The notes: a model not told the origin generated them from the sequence alone. A DNA stretch of 64,000 nt from Bacillus sp. RO1 (GCF_012524115.1 NZ_JAAZWB010000066.1:1-64000); one strand, 5' to 3'; positions 37,391 to 46,831 are shown, numbered from the stretch's first letter. Numbers and translations: made by a program.

Positions 37391-37943
37391 ACACGCCCTC
37401 ATTTGTTACAATTTTATGTACGGGTATATCGAATTGATCTGTTGGAACTTTTTTAACCAACTGTTCAGTAAATGCCAATGATACTTTAGATCCCGTGTAA
37501 TCAACCAGGTAGCGGTCGTAATATCCACCGCCGAAGCCTATTCTATATCCTTCCTCATCAAAAATCAGACCAGGAACCAGAATGAAATGGAGCTTGTCTT
37601 TATGGCATATTTCCACTTCTGTGACAATGGGCTCTTTTAATCCAAAGTAGACGGTTTCCAGTTGATTGAAGTTTTCTAGAAAATAAAACTCCATGCTTTT
37701 ATTCTTTGGAAAGCACTTCGGAACGGCCACTTTCTTTCCTTCTTCCCACGCGCGCATGATAATGGCTTCTGTATCCACTTCAGGAAAACGTGAAATGGTC
37801 ACAGCAATTGTTTGTGCATACTGCCATTCTTTTGTAGCAAACAGCTTTTCGTGAATTGCCTTGCTTTTTGCTGCATGGCTTAAACGTTCCATGTTCCCTA
37901 GTATTTTCTTCATCTCTTCCCTTAACACATTTTTCTCTTTCAT
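37368..37943 (-). CDS. yqgN: 5-formyltetrahydrofolate cyclo-ligase
   Basis: Converts 5-formyl-THF to 5,10-methenyl-THF with ATP, rescuing a dead-end folate. The ATP/folate loop GFGGGYYDRYL near residue 135 and VPGLIFDEEGYRIG are diagnostic; length 191 is typical. GGAGG precedes the ATG. Confidence 0.95.
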   Translation of the reverse strand: MKEKNVLREEMKKILGNMERLSHAAKSKAIHEKLFATKEWQYAQTIAVTISRFPEVDTEAIIMRAWEEGKKVAVPKCFPKNKSMEFYFLENFNQLETVYFGLKEPIVTEVEICHKDKLHFILVPGLIFDEEGYRIGFGGGYYDRYLVDYTGSKVSLAFTEQLVKKVPTDQFDIPVHKIVTNEGVYDCTIRK

Positions 37944-38001
37944 ACCTTGCCTCCTAAAACACTCTTACTCTTACCATACCAAAATTTATTTAAACCTACA
38001 C

Positions 38002-38190
38002 CCATAACGAAAGAAACAGAGCGTTAAAGCAATCTAGTATGTCCAAGCTAATCTTCCCTGTTGACTGAAGTGGAGGGGGTGAGACTCCTGCGGGAGGTAG
38101 CGGTAGCTTGAGACCCCTGAAGCGTTGCGAGGAGGCTCAAGCACACGCCCCGCAGAAAGCGAACCCCCATAACGAAAGGAAACAGGGCGT
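38002..38190. repeat. Interspersed repeat copy D with flanking direct repeats
   Basis: The element (about 38054-38164) is in inverted orientation: AGACTCCTGCGGGAG, TTGAGACCCCTGAAGCG, GGAGGCTCAAGC. Imperfect direct repeats of about 23 bp built on CCATAACGAAAG.AAACAG.GCGT flank it at 38002-38024 and about 38167-38190. No gene lies in the gap. Confidence 0.75.
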
Positions 38191-38309
38191 CATTATAACT
38201 CCACCGAACTTTATTTTCCCCATCCCGAAAAAAAACTGGCATTATAAAAAAAATAATGATATTATAGTAAGGTCTGAATTGAATGCACTATATGTTTGGA
38301 GGGATAACG

Positions 38310-38459
38310 ATGCGCGTAAACGTAACTTTAGCTTGTACTGAAACTGGTGATCGTAACTATATCACTACTAAAAATAAACGTAACAACCCAGATCGTCTTG
38401 AGCTTAAAAAATACAGCCCAAGATTGAAAAAAGTAACTGTACACCGTGAAACAAAATAA
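38310..38459 (+). CDS. rpmG: 50S ribosomal protein L33, cysteine-poor form
   Basis: 49 residues with the L33 pattern [35 protein letters not shown]... split around conserved positions. Only one cysteine (residue 9) remains; the partner of the first CxxC is Thr12 and the second pair is absent (SPR), so it cannot form the zinc ribbon. This is the zinc-independent type. GGAGGG precedes the ATG. B. subtilis also has rpmGA beside yqgN. Confidence 0.95.
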   Translation: MRVNVTLACTETGDRNYITTKNKRNNPDRLELKKYSPRLKKVTVHRETK

Positions 38460-38493
38460 GCAGCAGGATTTTCCTGTCTGCTTATTTTTTTTG
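38459..38493 (+). terminator. Terminator of rpmG
   Basis: AGCAG.AGGA...TCCTG.CTGCT stem followed by TATTTTTTTT. Confidence 0.88.
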
Positions 38494-38497
38494 CCCA

Positions 38498-39559
38498 TTA
38501 ACCTGCTTCTACAGGGCTAATATTCTTTTTATTTTTAACCTTCACAGAAGTACCCGCTTTATATCCCTCGCTAATCTGGTACCTTGGAGCAATTGTTACA
38601 TTCCTTATGGATGATGGAGAGGTGTGCTCAATGGTTACATCATCCCAGACAATACTCCTGCTCAACTCACAATCCTTTGTTATTTTGGAGCTTTTACCAA
38701 TGATGGTGTATTTACCAATAACCACATGGTCTCCCAAATAAGAGTCGTTGCCGATATATGCCGGCCGATTAATGGTCACATTGTCTTCCATTTTTACATT
38801 AGATCCCACCCATAGGTTTGGCAATACCTCTTCAGCAGCTATATTGACTCGGACTTTTTTATCCAGCATATCGTATTGGGCCTGCCGGTAATCCTCATGA
38901 CTACCAATATCCTTCCAATATCCATTTGCATGGTAACCATATAAGCTCATGCCGTTTTTAATAAGCCTTGGGAAAATGTCCTTGCTGAAATCATACGCTT
39001 TTCCCTTTTCCATCATACATAATACAAACGGATCTACCACATAAATACCGGTATTTACAATTTTACTGAATTCCTCGTCTTTCAGTGGTTTTTCCACAAA
39101 CCTCCTGATATGACCTTCTTCATCGGTATCAACAACACCGAACTTATTCGGCTTTTTGACTTCCTTTGTAAAAATAGTAAGTAAAGAATGTTTTTGCACA
39201 TGATAGTGCACCCCTGCCATTAAGTTAAAATCGGTTAAAGCATCCCCGCTTATAACTAGAAAAGGTTCATCAAGAAGGTGCTCGGCATTTTTCACGCTTC
39301 CAGCAGTACCTAAAGGAACCGTTTCCTGGAGATAGGTTATTTTTACGCCCCATTGCGATCCATCCCCAAAGTAATTTCTAATTTTATCGCTTAAATATTG
39401 AAGGGTGATGATGATATCTGTAATTCCATGCTCTTTTAAGAGTTCAATGCTGTATTCCATGACAGGTTTATTCAGTAGTGGCACCAATGGTTTTGGGAGC
39501 TTTTGTGTTAACGGCAACAGCCGGGTACCCTTTCCCCCAGCCAATATGACTGCTTTCAT
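38498..39559 (-). CDS. Sugar-phosphate nucleotidyltransferase with left-handed beta-helix
   Basis: 353 residues. The N-terminal domain has the signature [23 protein letters not shown] and SGDALTDF (metal Asp); the C-terminal part has hexapeptide repeats ([35 protein letters not shown]). It makes an NDP-sugar (GDP-Man, dTDP- or UDP-Glc type); the exact substrate cannot be told. It is 14 bases after the glycosyltransferase gene, forming a two-gene unit. Confidence 0.9.
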   Translation of the reverse strand: MKAVILAGGKGTRLLPLTQKLPKPLVPLLNKPVMEYSIELLKEHGITDIIITLQYLSDKIRNYFGDGSQWGVKITYLQETVPLGTAGSVKNAEHLLDEPFLVISGDALTDFNLMAGVHYHVQKHSLLTIFTKEVKKPNKFGVVDTDEEGHIRRFVEKPLKDEEFSKIVNTGIYVVDPFVLCMMEKGKAYDFSKDIFPRLIKNGMSLYGYHANGYWKDIGSHEDYRQAQYDMLDKKVRVNIAAEEVLPNLWVGSNVKMEDNVTINRPAYIGNDSYLGDHVVIGKYTIIGKSSKITKDCELSRSIVWDDVTIEHTSPSSIRNVTIAPRYQISEGYKAGTSVKVKNKKNISPVEAG

Positions 39560-39573
39560 ATGCTAAATCCCTC

Positions 39574-41313
39574 CTACTGGACGGAAGAAGTAGTAACTGT
39601 TGTCTCATAAACCGCCTCTGTCTGATCTCTTACATCTTCCCAGTTGTATTTTTGGTTCACTTCGTTAAATGCTTTTTCACGGAGTTTTGAACATAACGTT
39701 GGGTTCTCGATTAAAGAATATATTTTTCCACAAAGATCTATGCCATTACCAGGCTCAAACAACAGACCGTTTTCTCCATCTTTAATGATAGAAGTAAGTC
39801 CTCCAGTCTTAGCCGCTATAACAGGTTTACCAGCTGCCATTCCTTCTATAGCCACTATCCCAAACGGCTCATAAACGCTTGGTACAATAAGCATGTCGCA
39901 TCGCTCTAGCAAGGTAGCTTTTTCATATTCATTTACATATCCAATGAACAGCACGTGTTTCTCCAACCCAGCCTGCCTAACTAATGCTTTATAATCCGAC
40001 AGATATGGCCCTTTGCCAGCCAGTATAAAAAGACATTCAGGATAAGATTCATTTATTTTTTTTGCAGCATCTATTAAAGTCATTATTCCTTTTTCAGGCA
40101 CCATTCTGCCCAAAAAGAGAATTAGGTGTGAAAATGATCTTCGGTTTATAAATTCCTGGACGCTGTCACTTCCCTCAACGGAAAGGGCAACACCATTAGG
40201 GATAACATAAATTTCCCTTTTCCCGTTAATGTATTTCTCCACTTTTTTCTTCATATATTCGCTACAAACAATCAATGTTTCAGAATGTAGAATCAATAAC
40301 TTTTCCCATTTAGCAGTTTGCTGCTGCATTTTAGTATCAAGATTGCTTCTACCTTCTTCAAGTGCATGAATGGTTGACACTATAGGAAGTCTCATACTTT
40401 CTTTCAGTGCCCTTGCAGCAAATCCCACAAGCCAATCATGGGCATGAATGATAGTAATTTGTTGCTGACTAGCTACGTTCTGCACCTGTTCAACTAGATT
40501 CATATTAGTTTGCGCGACAAAAAGATGAAAATTATCATAAGAACATTCCACTTCTTTTGCCCTATAAACTTTTATCCCCTCCACTGACTCCGCCTTGGGT
40601 GCTCCAAGGCAATGTGGGGTCACAAGCGACACACGATGGCCTGCTTTAACCAGCTGTCTGGACAATTGCCAAACATGCTGCCCAAGTCCTCCTAACATAG
40701 CAGGGGGAAACTCCCAGGATAACATGACAATATGATAGGTATTTTTTATTTCTTCTTGTAACAAATGATTATGTGATGAGTGAACAGAATAGAATACTTC
40801 AGAAGTAACAGTTTCTTGAAATGTTCCAGAATTTAACTGACGTGCTTTTTGAAGTTCAAATGAGGGTTTTTCATAAAAAGTATATGCAGCATTCAACTGT
40901 TGCCATTTTCTTTTATCAATCATATTTAAAGGTGTCCATATAGCTGCGTTTTCTAAAGGCGCCTTAATGCTGCTCTCCATTTTTAACTTGTCGCTTTGAA
41001 AAAAAGGGAAAAATCCGTCCGCTTTTCCTACCCCAATTTCCGCTCGAATGAAATGGAATTCGTTGATTTCTGGAAGAGTTATACTTCCACTATTCATTTT
41101 GGTTAGTATATCTAAAAAGAAGACATTAGTTCTACTAACCTGTGAGCTTCCTTTCCAACCAATCAGCCTGATAACCAAACCTTCCTCCCCTAATGACTGA
41201 TAGGCCTTAACAAAATCTGTCCTCCATTGATCCACGGTCCATTCAGCTTTTGGTTCTCCAGCATCATTCAACATCAACTTAATAAATTCCTTATCCGATC
41301 TAATGTAGCTCAT
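39574..41313 (-). CDS. DUF4912-GT4 glycosyltransferase fusion
   Basis: 579 residues. Residues 1-180 resemble DUF4912 (the LVIRLIGWKGSSQVSRTNVFFLDI and EIGVGKADGFFPFFQSD blocks); from about 195 a glycogen-synthase-like GT4 domain follows: SWEFPPAMLGGLGQHVW, HAHDWLVGFAARALK, the donor loop LFLGRMVPEKG and SVYEPFGIVAIEGMAAGKPV with the EX7E motif. Paired with the nucleotidyltransferase gene; likely makes a polysaccharide. The ATG ending at 41313 has AGAGG upstream. Confidence 0.88.
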   Translation of the reverse strand: MSYIRSDKEFIKLMLNDAGEPKAEWTVDQWRTDFVKAYQSLGEEGLVIRLIGWKGSSQVSRTNVFFLDILTKMNSGSITLPEINEFHFIRAEIGVGKADGFFPFFQSDKLKMESSIKAPLENAAIWTPLNMIDKRKWQQLNAAYTFYEKPSFELQKARQLNSGTFQETVTSEVFYSVHSSHNHLLQEEIKNTYHIVMLSWEFPPAMLGGLGQHVWQLSRQLVKAGHRVSLVTPHCLGAPKAESVEGIKVYRAKEVECSYDNFHLFVAQTNMNLVEQVQNVASQQQITIIHAHDWLVGFAARALKESMRLPIVSTIHALEEGRSNLDTKMQQQTAKWEKLLILHSETLIVCSEYMKKKVEKYINGKREIYVIPNGVALSVEGSDSVQEFINRRSFSHLILFLGRMVPEKGIMTLIDAAKKINESYPECLFILAGKGPYLSDYKALVRQAGLEKHVLFIGYVNEYEKATLLERCDMLIVPSVYEPFGIVAIEGMAAGKPVIAAKTGGLTSIIKDGENGLLFEPGNGIDLCGKIYSLIENPTLCSKLREKAFNEVNQKYNWEDVRDQTEAVYETTVTTSSVQ

Positions 41314-41550
41314 GGTCCAAACCTCTTCCCCCACGAATCTATCTTTTCTATCATCTTATCACGTGAATTTTCTTTTCCACAACAGCCGGTTTTTGTCGTC
41401 TTTTGTGTTATAACGTAAATTTTTTATGTCCGTTGACAAAAAACGTTCACAAAACCGTCATATGTTTCTGAGGAATTTGTCGAAAGACTATTTTTCCATC
41501 TCTACTCCTATGATATAAAAAAGAGAGAAACTTTTATCTGAGGTGAAAAA

Positions 41551-41931
41551 ATGTTAATTGCAAGCATAAGTTTAATCATTATTGCAGTCGCTGTGATTGT
41601 AATTTCCTTCTTTGTGGATGACAAATTTGCTGATCTGGAAAAAGAAATGGAACAGTTATCCTTTGATGTTGTTCAGGACAAATATAAGTTGGAAAGAAAA
41701 ATGAAAGTATTAGAAGAAGAACTATTGGGTGGAACTACTCCTATACATAAGGTAAAAACAAAAAGACAAGCAAGCCACCAAAATGTAAGTGAAGAAGATG
41801 TTGCTATTTCTCTTTACCAAAAAGGATACACTCCTTCTCAAATTTCTCAATTCACTTCCACTTCCATGGACAAAGTGGAACAGATCCTTCAATCTGCCAA
41901 CCTAAAAGGAAACGTAGCCAATGAGAACTAA
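41551..41931 (+). CDS. Membrane-anchored DUF6115-like protein
   Basis: 126 residues: an N-terminal membrane helix (ISLIIIAVAVIVISFFV), a coiled coil (about 25-60) and a C-terminal helix-turn-helix-like segment VAISLYQKGYTPSQISQFTSTSMDKVEQIL. This layout recalls SwrB of B. subtilis, but the family call is tentative. Overlaps the next gene by 11 bases. GAGGTGA upstream of the ATG. Confidence 0.75.
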   Translation: MLIASISLIIIAVAVIVISFFVDDKFADLEKEMEQLSFDVVQDKYKLERKMKVLEEELLGGTTPIHKVKTKRQASHQNVSEEDVAISLYQKGYTPSQISQFTSTSMDKVEQILQSANLKGNVANEN

Positions 41932-42427
41932 TCTTAGAGCATTCGCAATTGGCATCCTCTTCGCAACAGGAGTAATGGGAGTTGCTTATTCTATTGTAAG
42001 TGCAGGGGCAACCACATTAAATGAAAAAAGTATTCAGGCGTATGCCGCTGAAAACGACCTTCACGTGCTATCAAAAGAAGAGTACGACGAGTTATTGCCT
42101 GAAGTGGAACCGGTAAAAGAAACAAAAACGGAACAAAAAGAAGAAGTGAAAAAAGAGAGTAACAGCAGCCAAGCTGCAACAGAAGAAGAGAAAGAAGAAG
42201 TTGAAGAAAAAGAAGAAGAGAATGAACCTTTCGAAATCGTGATACCAGACGGCATGGCAACTTACGAGATCACCGCGTTATTAGCACGCGAAGGAATCAT
42301 CGAGGATGACAAGAAGTTTGACACTTACCTCGAAGACAAAAACATTGCTACCAAGGTACGTTCTGGAACGTTCACCATGAAAAAGGGCATGAGCTATGAA
42401 GAAGCTGCAGACGTTTTAATTAAATAG
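41921..42427 (+). CDS. YceG/MltG-like N-terminal domain protein without the catalytic part
   Basis: 168 residues: signal/anchor helix (about 7-27), a Glu/Lys-rich linker (about 60-105) and a small C-terminal domain FEIVIPDGMATYEITALLAREGIIEDDKKFDTYL, the LysM-like module that precedes the transglycosylase domain in MltG. That catalytic domain is absent, so it is presumably a wall-facing binding protein. Translationally coupled to the preceding gene. Confidence 0.8.
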   Translation: MRTNLRAFAIGILFATGVMGVAYSIVSAGATTLNEKSIQAYAAENDLHVLSKEEYDELLPEVEPVKETKTEQKEEVKKESNSSQAATEEEKEEVEEKEEENEPFEIVIPDGMATYEITALLAREGIIEDDKKFDTYLEDKNIATKVRSGTFTMKKGMSYEEAADVLIK

Positions 42428-42441
42428 TCTTATTCATGAAG

Positions 42442-42473
42442 AGGCACCTCGCTGACATAGGAGGTGCTTTTTG
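42442..42473 (+). terminator. Terminator of the two-gene plus-strand operon
   Basis: GCACCTC...GAGGTGC stem followed by TTTTTG. Confidence 0.85.
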
Positions 42474-42578
42474 TATGAAACTAAGGGAAGTTTGCCTACA
42501 GCTTCTGGCAGGATAACGGTAGGACCGCTCCATCAGACGAACAAACTGTTAACTAAAATTGAGCCCCTGAATCGAATC

Positions 42579-42706
42579 GGGCGATAATATGAAAATACGG
42601 GCGATTTTTTTAGGAATCGGGCGATAATAGAAAGTTACGGGCGATTATTCAGATTTACGGGCGAAATATCCGACTTTACGGGCGATAATTTATAAAATCG
42701 GGCGAT
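42579..42706. repeat. Seven CGGGCGA cores in 20-bp phase
   Basis: CGGGCGA starts at 42579, 42599, 42619, 42639, 42659, 42680 and 42700. Spacing is 20 bp with one 21-bp step, about two turns of the DNA helix, separated by A/T-rich DNA. Neither strand has a continuous frame. The 42,428-42,835 gap otherwise holds only two terminators. Confidence 0.9.
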
Positions 42707-42760
42707 TCCATATAAACGGACTTTTTCAAAATTTTTCTAGGCCCACTGAAACTAACTCCA

Positions 42761-42819
42761 ATAATAAAAGTAGCAGTCTCCCATGCCCGATGTCCATCGG
42801 TTAAAGAAAACTGCTACTA
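42761..42819 (-). terminator. Terminator of cadCA
   Basis: Minus strand AGTAGCAGT...ACTGCTACT with an inner CCGATG/CATCGG stem, then TTTATTATT. Confidence 0.85.
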
Positions 42820-42835
42820 TCTCCAAAATTCTTCA

Positions 42836-44956
42836 TTAACCTTTATCTTTTACCTTCAGAAGCCTCAAGCTATTTAACGTAACAAGCAGTGTTGCTCCCA
42901 TATCGGCAAAGATTGCAATCCACAAGGTAAGCCAGCCTGGAATCACCAACAATAACGCTAAAACCTTTAATCCTAATGAAAACGAAATGTTCTGCTTTAT
43001 AATGGTTAATGCTTTCCGGCTCAGTCTGATGGTGAATGGAAGCTTACTGAGGTCATCACCCATCAATGCTACATCTGCTGTTTCCAGCGCGGTATCAGTT
43101 CCCGCTCCTCCCATTGCCACTCCCACTGACGAAGCTGCAAGCGCAGGTGCATCGTTAATTCCGTCCCCCACCATCATCATGCTACCGTGCTTTTCTCTCA
43201 ATTCTTTGATATAACGAAGCTTATCTTCCGGAAGCAGACCTGATTTAACATGGTCTATCTCCACCTCGTGTCCAATTGCTTCGGCAGTCCTATTGTTATC
43301 ACCTGTCAGCATGTATAAGTGAGGAATACCTATTTCCTTCAAATTTTTCACACTGGAAGCACTACTTCCTCTTATCTCATCTCGGATCCCAAGAACACCA
43401 AAGATCTTGTCAGAAGTCCCGACTACTATTACTGTTTTTCCTGCATTTTGTAATAGATGGATATTTTCTGCAAGCCCCTCCACTTCGGGATGCTTTTGAC
43501 CCAAGAACCAATTCGGACTTCCTGCTTGATAAAGGACACCGTTAATGGACCCCTTTATCCCTTTACCCGCAACAGATTCAAAATTCTCCATAGTATGATC
43601 CGTATCAGCTACTCCAATCTCTTCCGCCTTCTGGAGGATAGCTGAAGCTAAAGGATGGGTCGAACCACTTTCTAGTGTCGCAATAATTCTTAGCAGCTCT
43701 TCCTCTGTTATATGAAAGGCCTGAACATCTGTCACTTCTGGTGCCCCTCGGGTAAGCGTCCCCGTCTTATCAAAAGCAATTGCCTTTATTCGACCCACTT
43801 CTTCAAGGAAAACCCCACCCTTAATAAGGACTCCATTTTTCGCAGCATTCCCAATAGCTGTCACAATAGCAATAGGGGTAGATATAACGAGGGCACATGG
43901 ACATCCAACCACAAGAACCGCAAGCCCTTGATATATCCAAGTGTTCCAATCAGCCCCTAGGAACAATGGTGGAACTATTGCTACTAGGAAAGCAATCACG
44001 ATAATAAGTGGTGTATAGTATTTCGCAAACTTATCCACAAATGCCTGAGAAGGCGCTCTTTCTGCCTGGGCTTCCTCTACAAGATGAATGATTTTAGCAA
44101 TCGTGGTGTCCTCTACTCTTTTTGTAACCTCCACTTCTAAAAGCCCATCTTCATTAAAGGTTCCAGCAAATACCTCATCATTCACGCCTTTAGATACAGG
44201 AATACTCTCCCCTGTAATCGCAGCTTCACTGATGGATGCTCCTCCTTTCACAATGACGCCATCCATTGCAATTTTTTGACCAGGCTTTACGAGCATCCGG
44301 TCGCCAATCTTAATATCTTTTACAGATACCTGTTTTTCAGTTCCTTCTATTAATATAGTCGCCTGTTTAGGAGAAACATTCATAAGCGATCTTATCGAAG
44401 CTCGTGCCTTTTCCATCGAATAAGATTCCAAAGCTTCACTTATGGCAAAAAGAATGACGACTGTGGCACCCTCTCCCCATTCACCGATAATCGCAGCACC
44501 TATGATGGCAATGGTCATTAATGTCTTCATGTCAAATTGAAGCCTAACCAAATTATTTAATCCTGTAAAAAACAATCTGTATCCACCTATTAAGATGGAT
44601 GCAGCAAAAAGAATAGTTGTAGAAAGGTGACCTTCGCCCTGCTGAAAAAATGCCACCCAGCCCGTAACAAGAAAAAGAAATGAGAGGAGGACGGTAGCAT
44701 GCTTTTTGTAAAACGGTACAGCAGGGTCTTCCGGCATTTCCTCTTGTTCAGGAGACACTTTTAGTTTGTCAAACGCACCGGCTTTCTCAATCTCACTTAA
44801 ACTTGCAGCACCAGTTACAGAAACCTTGGATGCACCGAAATTTACCTTTGCATCCGTGACTCCTTCTATCTTTTTAACATTACTCTCGAACTTTCGGGCG
44901 CAGTTTGCACATGATAATCCTTGAATTCTATATATTTGCTCTTCGTTATTTTTCAC
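42836..44956 (-). CDS. cadA: Heavy-metal P-type ATPase (Cd/Zn/Pb exporter)
   Basis: 706 residues exporting soft divalent cations across the membrane. One HMA domain with CANC (residues 16-19) is followed by six to eight membrane helices, the ion motif CPC at 352-354, phosphorylated Asp396 in DKTGT and [10 protein letters not shown]. Length and motifs match CadA. GTG start with AGAGGTG upstream; it overlaps cadC by 11 bases. Confidence 0.95.
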   Translation of the reverse strand: MKNNEEQIYRIQGLSCANCARKFESNVKKIEGVTDAKVNFGASKVSVTGAASLSEIEKAGAFDKLKVSPEQEEMPEDPAVPFYKKHATVLLSFLFLVTGWVAFFQQGEGHLSTTILFAASILIGGYRLFFTGLNNLVRLQFDMKTLMTIAIIGAAIIGEWGEGATVVILFAISEALESYSMEKARASIRSLMNVSPKQATILIEGTEKQVSVKDIKIGDRMLVKPGQKIAMDGVIVKGGASISEAAITGESIPVSKGVNDEVFAGTFNEDGLLEVEVTKRVEDTTIAKIIHLVEEAQAERAPSQAFVDKFAKYYTPLIIVIAFLVAIVPPLFLGADWNTWIYQGLAVLVVGCPCALVISTPIAIVTAIGNAAKNGVLIKGGVFLEEVGRIKAIAFDKTGTLTRGAPEVTDVQAFHITEEELLRIIATLESGSTHPLASAILQKAEEIGVADTDHTMENFESVAGKGIKGSINGVLYQAGSPNWFLGQKHPEVEGLAENIHLLQNAGKTVIVVGTSDKIFGVLGIRDEIRGSSASSVKNLKEIGIPHLYMLTGDNNRTAEAIGHEVEIDHVKSGLLPEDKLRYIKELREKHGSMMMVGDGINDAPALAASSVGVAMGGAGTDTALETADVALMGDDLSKLPFTIRLSRKALTIIKQNISFSLGLKVLALLLVIPGWLTLWIAIFADMGATLLVTLNSLRLLKVKDKG

Positions 44957-45341
44957 GTGTCTTCACCTCTTTTTGATGGGTAAAGGCGATATCAATTAAT
45001 TGTCTAACATGATTATCATCCAAGGAGTAATATACGAGCTTTCCTTCCTTCCTGAACTTTGCCAATCCGAGATCTCTTAGTAGCCTCAGGTGATGAGATG
45101 CTGTTGCGACTGTAGACTCAGTAATCGTTGCAACATCATGCACACAGAGTTCTTCTGCTAAATTGAGTGCCTGCGCTATTTTTAACCTGGTTGGATCAGA
45201 TAAAGCCCGGTATATTTTTGCCACATCATTTGTTATTGTTTCATCTATTTGTTTCTTCACATTTTTTACTTTTGTTTCATTTGCACATTCTTCTTGACAC
45301 TGCGGTGTTGTCAAAACTTCTGAACTAGACTTTGTTGACAT
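44946..45341 (-). CDS. cadC: ArsR/SmtB-family metal repressor CadC
   Basis: 131-residue winged-helix repressor that leaves its operator when Cd, Pb or Zn binds. N-terminal cysteines (CQEEC) and ELCVHD in the DNA-recognition entry helix form the CadC-type site, but the usual second Cys of ELCVCD is His. The alpha5 zinc site DxH...HxxE ([17 protein letters not shown]) is intact. The ATG ending at 45341 has GAGGGGG upstream. Operator and promoter lie just ahead. Confidence 0.93.
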   Translation of the reverse strand: MSTKSSSEVLTTPQCQEECANETKVKNVKKQIDETITNDVAKIYRALSDPTRLKIAQALNLAEELCVHDVATITESTVATASHHLRLLRDLGLAKFRKEGKLVYYSLDDNHVRQLIDIAFTHQKEVKTREK

Positions 45342-45356
45342 AAAAAGTCCCCCTCT

Positions 45357-45380
45357 ATATTCAAACATTCATTTGAATAT
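45357..45380. promoter_or_regulatory. CadC operator
   Basis: Perfect 9-bp inverted repeat ATATTCAAA / TTTGAATAT with a 6-base spacer, covering the expected transcription start of cadCA. It resembles the known cadO (ATTCAAA...TTTGAAT). Confidence 0.88.
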
Positions 45381-45381
45381 T

Positions 45382-45411
45382 AGTATATGCCAACATAGCT
45401 AAAATAGTCAA
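45382..45411 (-). promoter_or_regulatory. SigA promoter of cadCA
   Basis: Minus strand TTGACT, 18-base spacer, TATACT, directly upstream of the operator. Confidence 0.85.
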
Positions 45412-45426
45412 TACAATCACCTAAAA

Positions 45427-46293
45427 TCAAATGAGGTAAAACAAGAACCCTGAAATCGTAGACATAGTTATGACAGAAATGACAAACGCTACCACTAGTT
45501 TTTTCTTAAAGATGCTATTTAATAACGCGACTTCAGGCAGACTCGCACCAGCTGAACTGATCAGCAAAGCCATGACAGGTCCCAAGGCCATTCCTTTAGC
45601 TATCATTATCTGCGATATGGGAATCATTGTAGAAAGTCGGATATATAGAGGTATACCTATTATTGCCGCAATCGGAACAAGCCACCAATTTTCTCCTCCA
45701 AGATATTGTGTAATCATTGAAGTTGGAACAGCGCCATGAATGAAGGCTCCAATGGCTGCGCCAATCAATAAAAACGGATAAACAGTTTTCATTAGTGTAA
45801 GTGTTTCTTTCCAAGAACGTTTGATGTCGAACCGTTTGGTTTTCGGTTGATAGTTCTTCAACAACACATTTTTTAATTGCTTTTCAAAACCTAATCTACC
45901 CAATAGTAGTCCAATCATTATAGAAAGAGTCGTTGTGGTTAGGGTATATATTAAAGCTACCTTCCAGCCTAGCAATGCTGTCATAATAGTCAGGATGGTC
46001 GGATCCAAAACAGGTGAAGCAAAAAGGAATACCATCACAATCCCAAAAGGTACCTTTCTTCTTAATAATGTGACCACCATTGGTATGGTGGAACAGGAAC
46101 AAAATGGGGTAATAAATGCGAACAAGACAGCGAATAGAGAGCTTAGGAGAATATTACCGGCATTTAGCCACTTCTCCATTTTTTGAAATGGTACAAAAGA
46201 TTGAATGATGGAAACCAAAAACGTAATGAGAACAAACAGGACCGTTAATTCCAAAGCGATGTACAAAAAACTTGTAATTACTTCTTTCCACAT
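45427..46293 (-). CDS. YraQ/ArsP-type permease (DUF318)
   Basis: 288 residues, eight or so membrane helices, with the family motif FITPFCSCSTIPMV near residue 63 and a second half repeating LISSAGASLPEVALL. Family members include ArsP exporters of trivalent organoarsenicals and uncharacterised YraQ permeases; substrate here is inferred only as a thiol-reactive compound. The ATG ending at 46293 has AAAGGAG. A copy of the MarR operator lies upstream. Confidence 0.85.
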   Translation of the reverse strand: MWKEVITSFLYIALELTVLFVLITFLVSIIQSFVPFQKMEKWLNAGNILLSSLFAVLFAFITPFCSCSTIPMVVTLLRRKVPFGIVMVFLFASPVLDPTILTIMTALLGWKVALIYTLTTTTLSIMIGLLLGRLGFEKQLKNVLLKNYQPKTKRFDIKRSWKETLTLMKTVYPFLLIGAAIGAFIHGAVPTSMITQYLGGENWWLVPIAAIIGIPLYIRLSTMIPISQIMIAKGMALGPVMALLISSAGASLPEVALLNSIFKKKLVVAFVISVITMSTISGFLFYLI

Positions 46294-46312
46294 AAAAAAC
46301 ACTCCTTTATTT

Positions 46313-46328
46313 TATTTGCATTTTGCAA
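46313..46328. promoter_or_regulatory. Putative MarR operator before the permease
   Basis: TATTTGCATTTTGCAA, containing the palindrome TTGCA-TTT-TGCAA, 20 bases before the permease start. Identical over 16 bases to the site before the marR gene (46844). Confidence 0.7.
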
Positions 46329-46342
46329 GTATTAACTTTGTA

Positions 46343-46368
46343 AAAAAGCAAGTATCATAACTTGCTTA
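46343..46368 (-). terminator. Terminator of the marR gene
   Basis: Minus strand AAGCAAGT...ACTTGCTT stem followed by TTTT; overlaps the marR stop codon. It implies the permease has its own promoter. Confidence 0.75.
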
Positions 46369-46812
46369 ATAAAACGGCTTACAGCACATGTTACTTTTGC
46401 TCATCGCTGCATTCAATATTGTTAAAGATTCTACTACATCAGCGCTCTCTTTTTCACTTAAATTAGAAAAAACATTCCCTAAATAATGAAGCATCTGTTG
46501 ATTGATAGCACTTTCCAATTCTTCCCCTTTATCAGTTAGGTATAAGTGATACATTCTTTTGTCTTCAGCTGATTGTCTTTTTTCCACCAGCTCCAGTCTC
46601 ACAAGTGTTTGAATTTGTCTGCTAAATGTGGTGATATCCATGCCGATTGTTTCCGCTACCTGTTGCATGGAAGGTCCTTTCGATCTTGCCAGTTCATATA
46701 AAATATGGCTTTGCACTTGGGAAATTTCAAAATCTTCTACCGAGCAGCAATTTTTGTTCAACATACCAAACCTTCGCATCGTAATTTGAAGAATCGCTCT
46801 AACGTCTTCCAT
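46366..46812 (-). CDS. MarR-family regulator with two Cys-Cys pairs
   Basis: 148-residue winged-helix protein: MQQVAETIGMDITTFSRQIQTLVRLELVEK is the DNA-binding helix-turn-helix and KRMYHLYLTDKG the wing. A Cys-Cys pair lies at residues 22-23 (KNCCSVED) and another near the C-terminus (SNMCCKPF), unusual for MarR proteins and well suited to sensing metalloids or thiol-reactive agents. The ATG ending at 46812 has AGAGGTG. Probably controls itself and the permease. Confidence 0.85.
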   Translation of the reverse strand: MEDVRAILQITMRRFGMLNKNCCSVEDFEISQVQSHILYELARSKGPSMQQVAETIGMDITTFSRQIQTLVRLELVEKRQSAEDKRMYHLYLTDKGEELESAINQQMLHYLGNVFSNLSEKESADVVESLTILNAAMSKSNMCCKPFY

Positions 46813-46831
46813 TATTTTCACCTCTTATTTT

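Noticed and set aside
41991-42260. 89-codon Leu-rich minus-strand frame
   Set aside because: It is the complement of the Glu/Lys-rich linker of the YceG-like gene.
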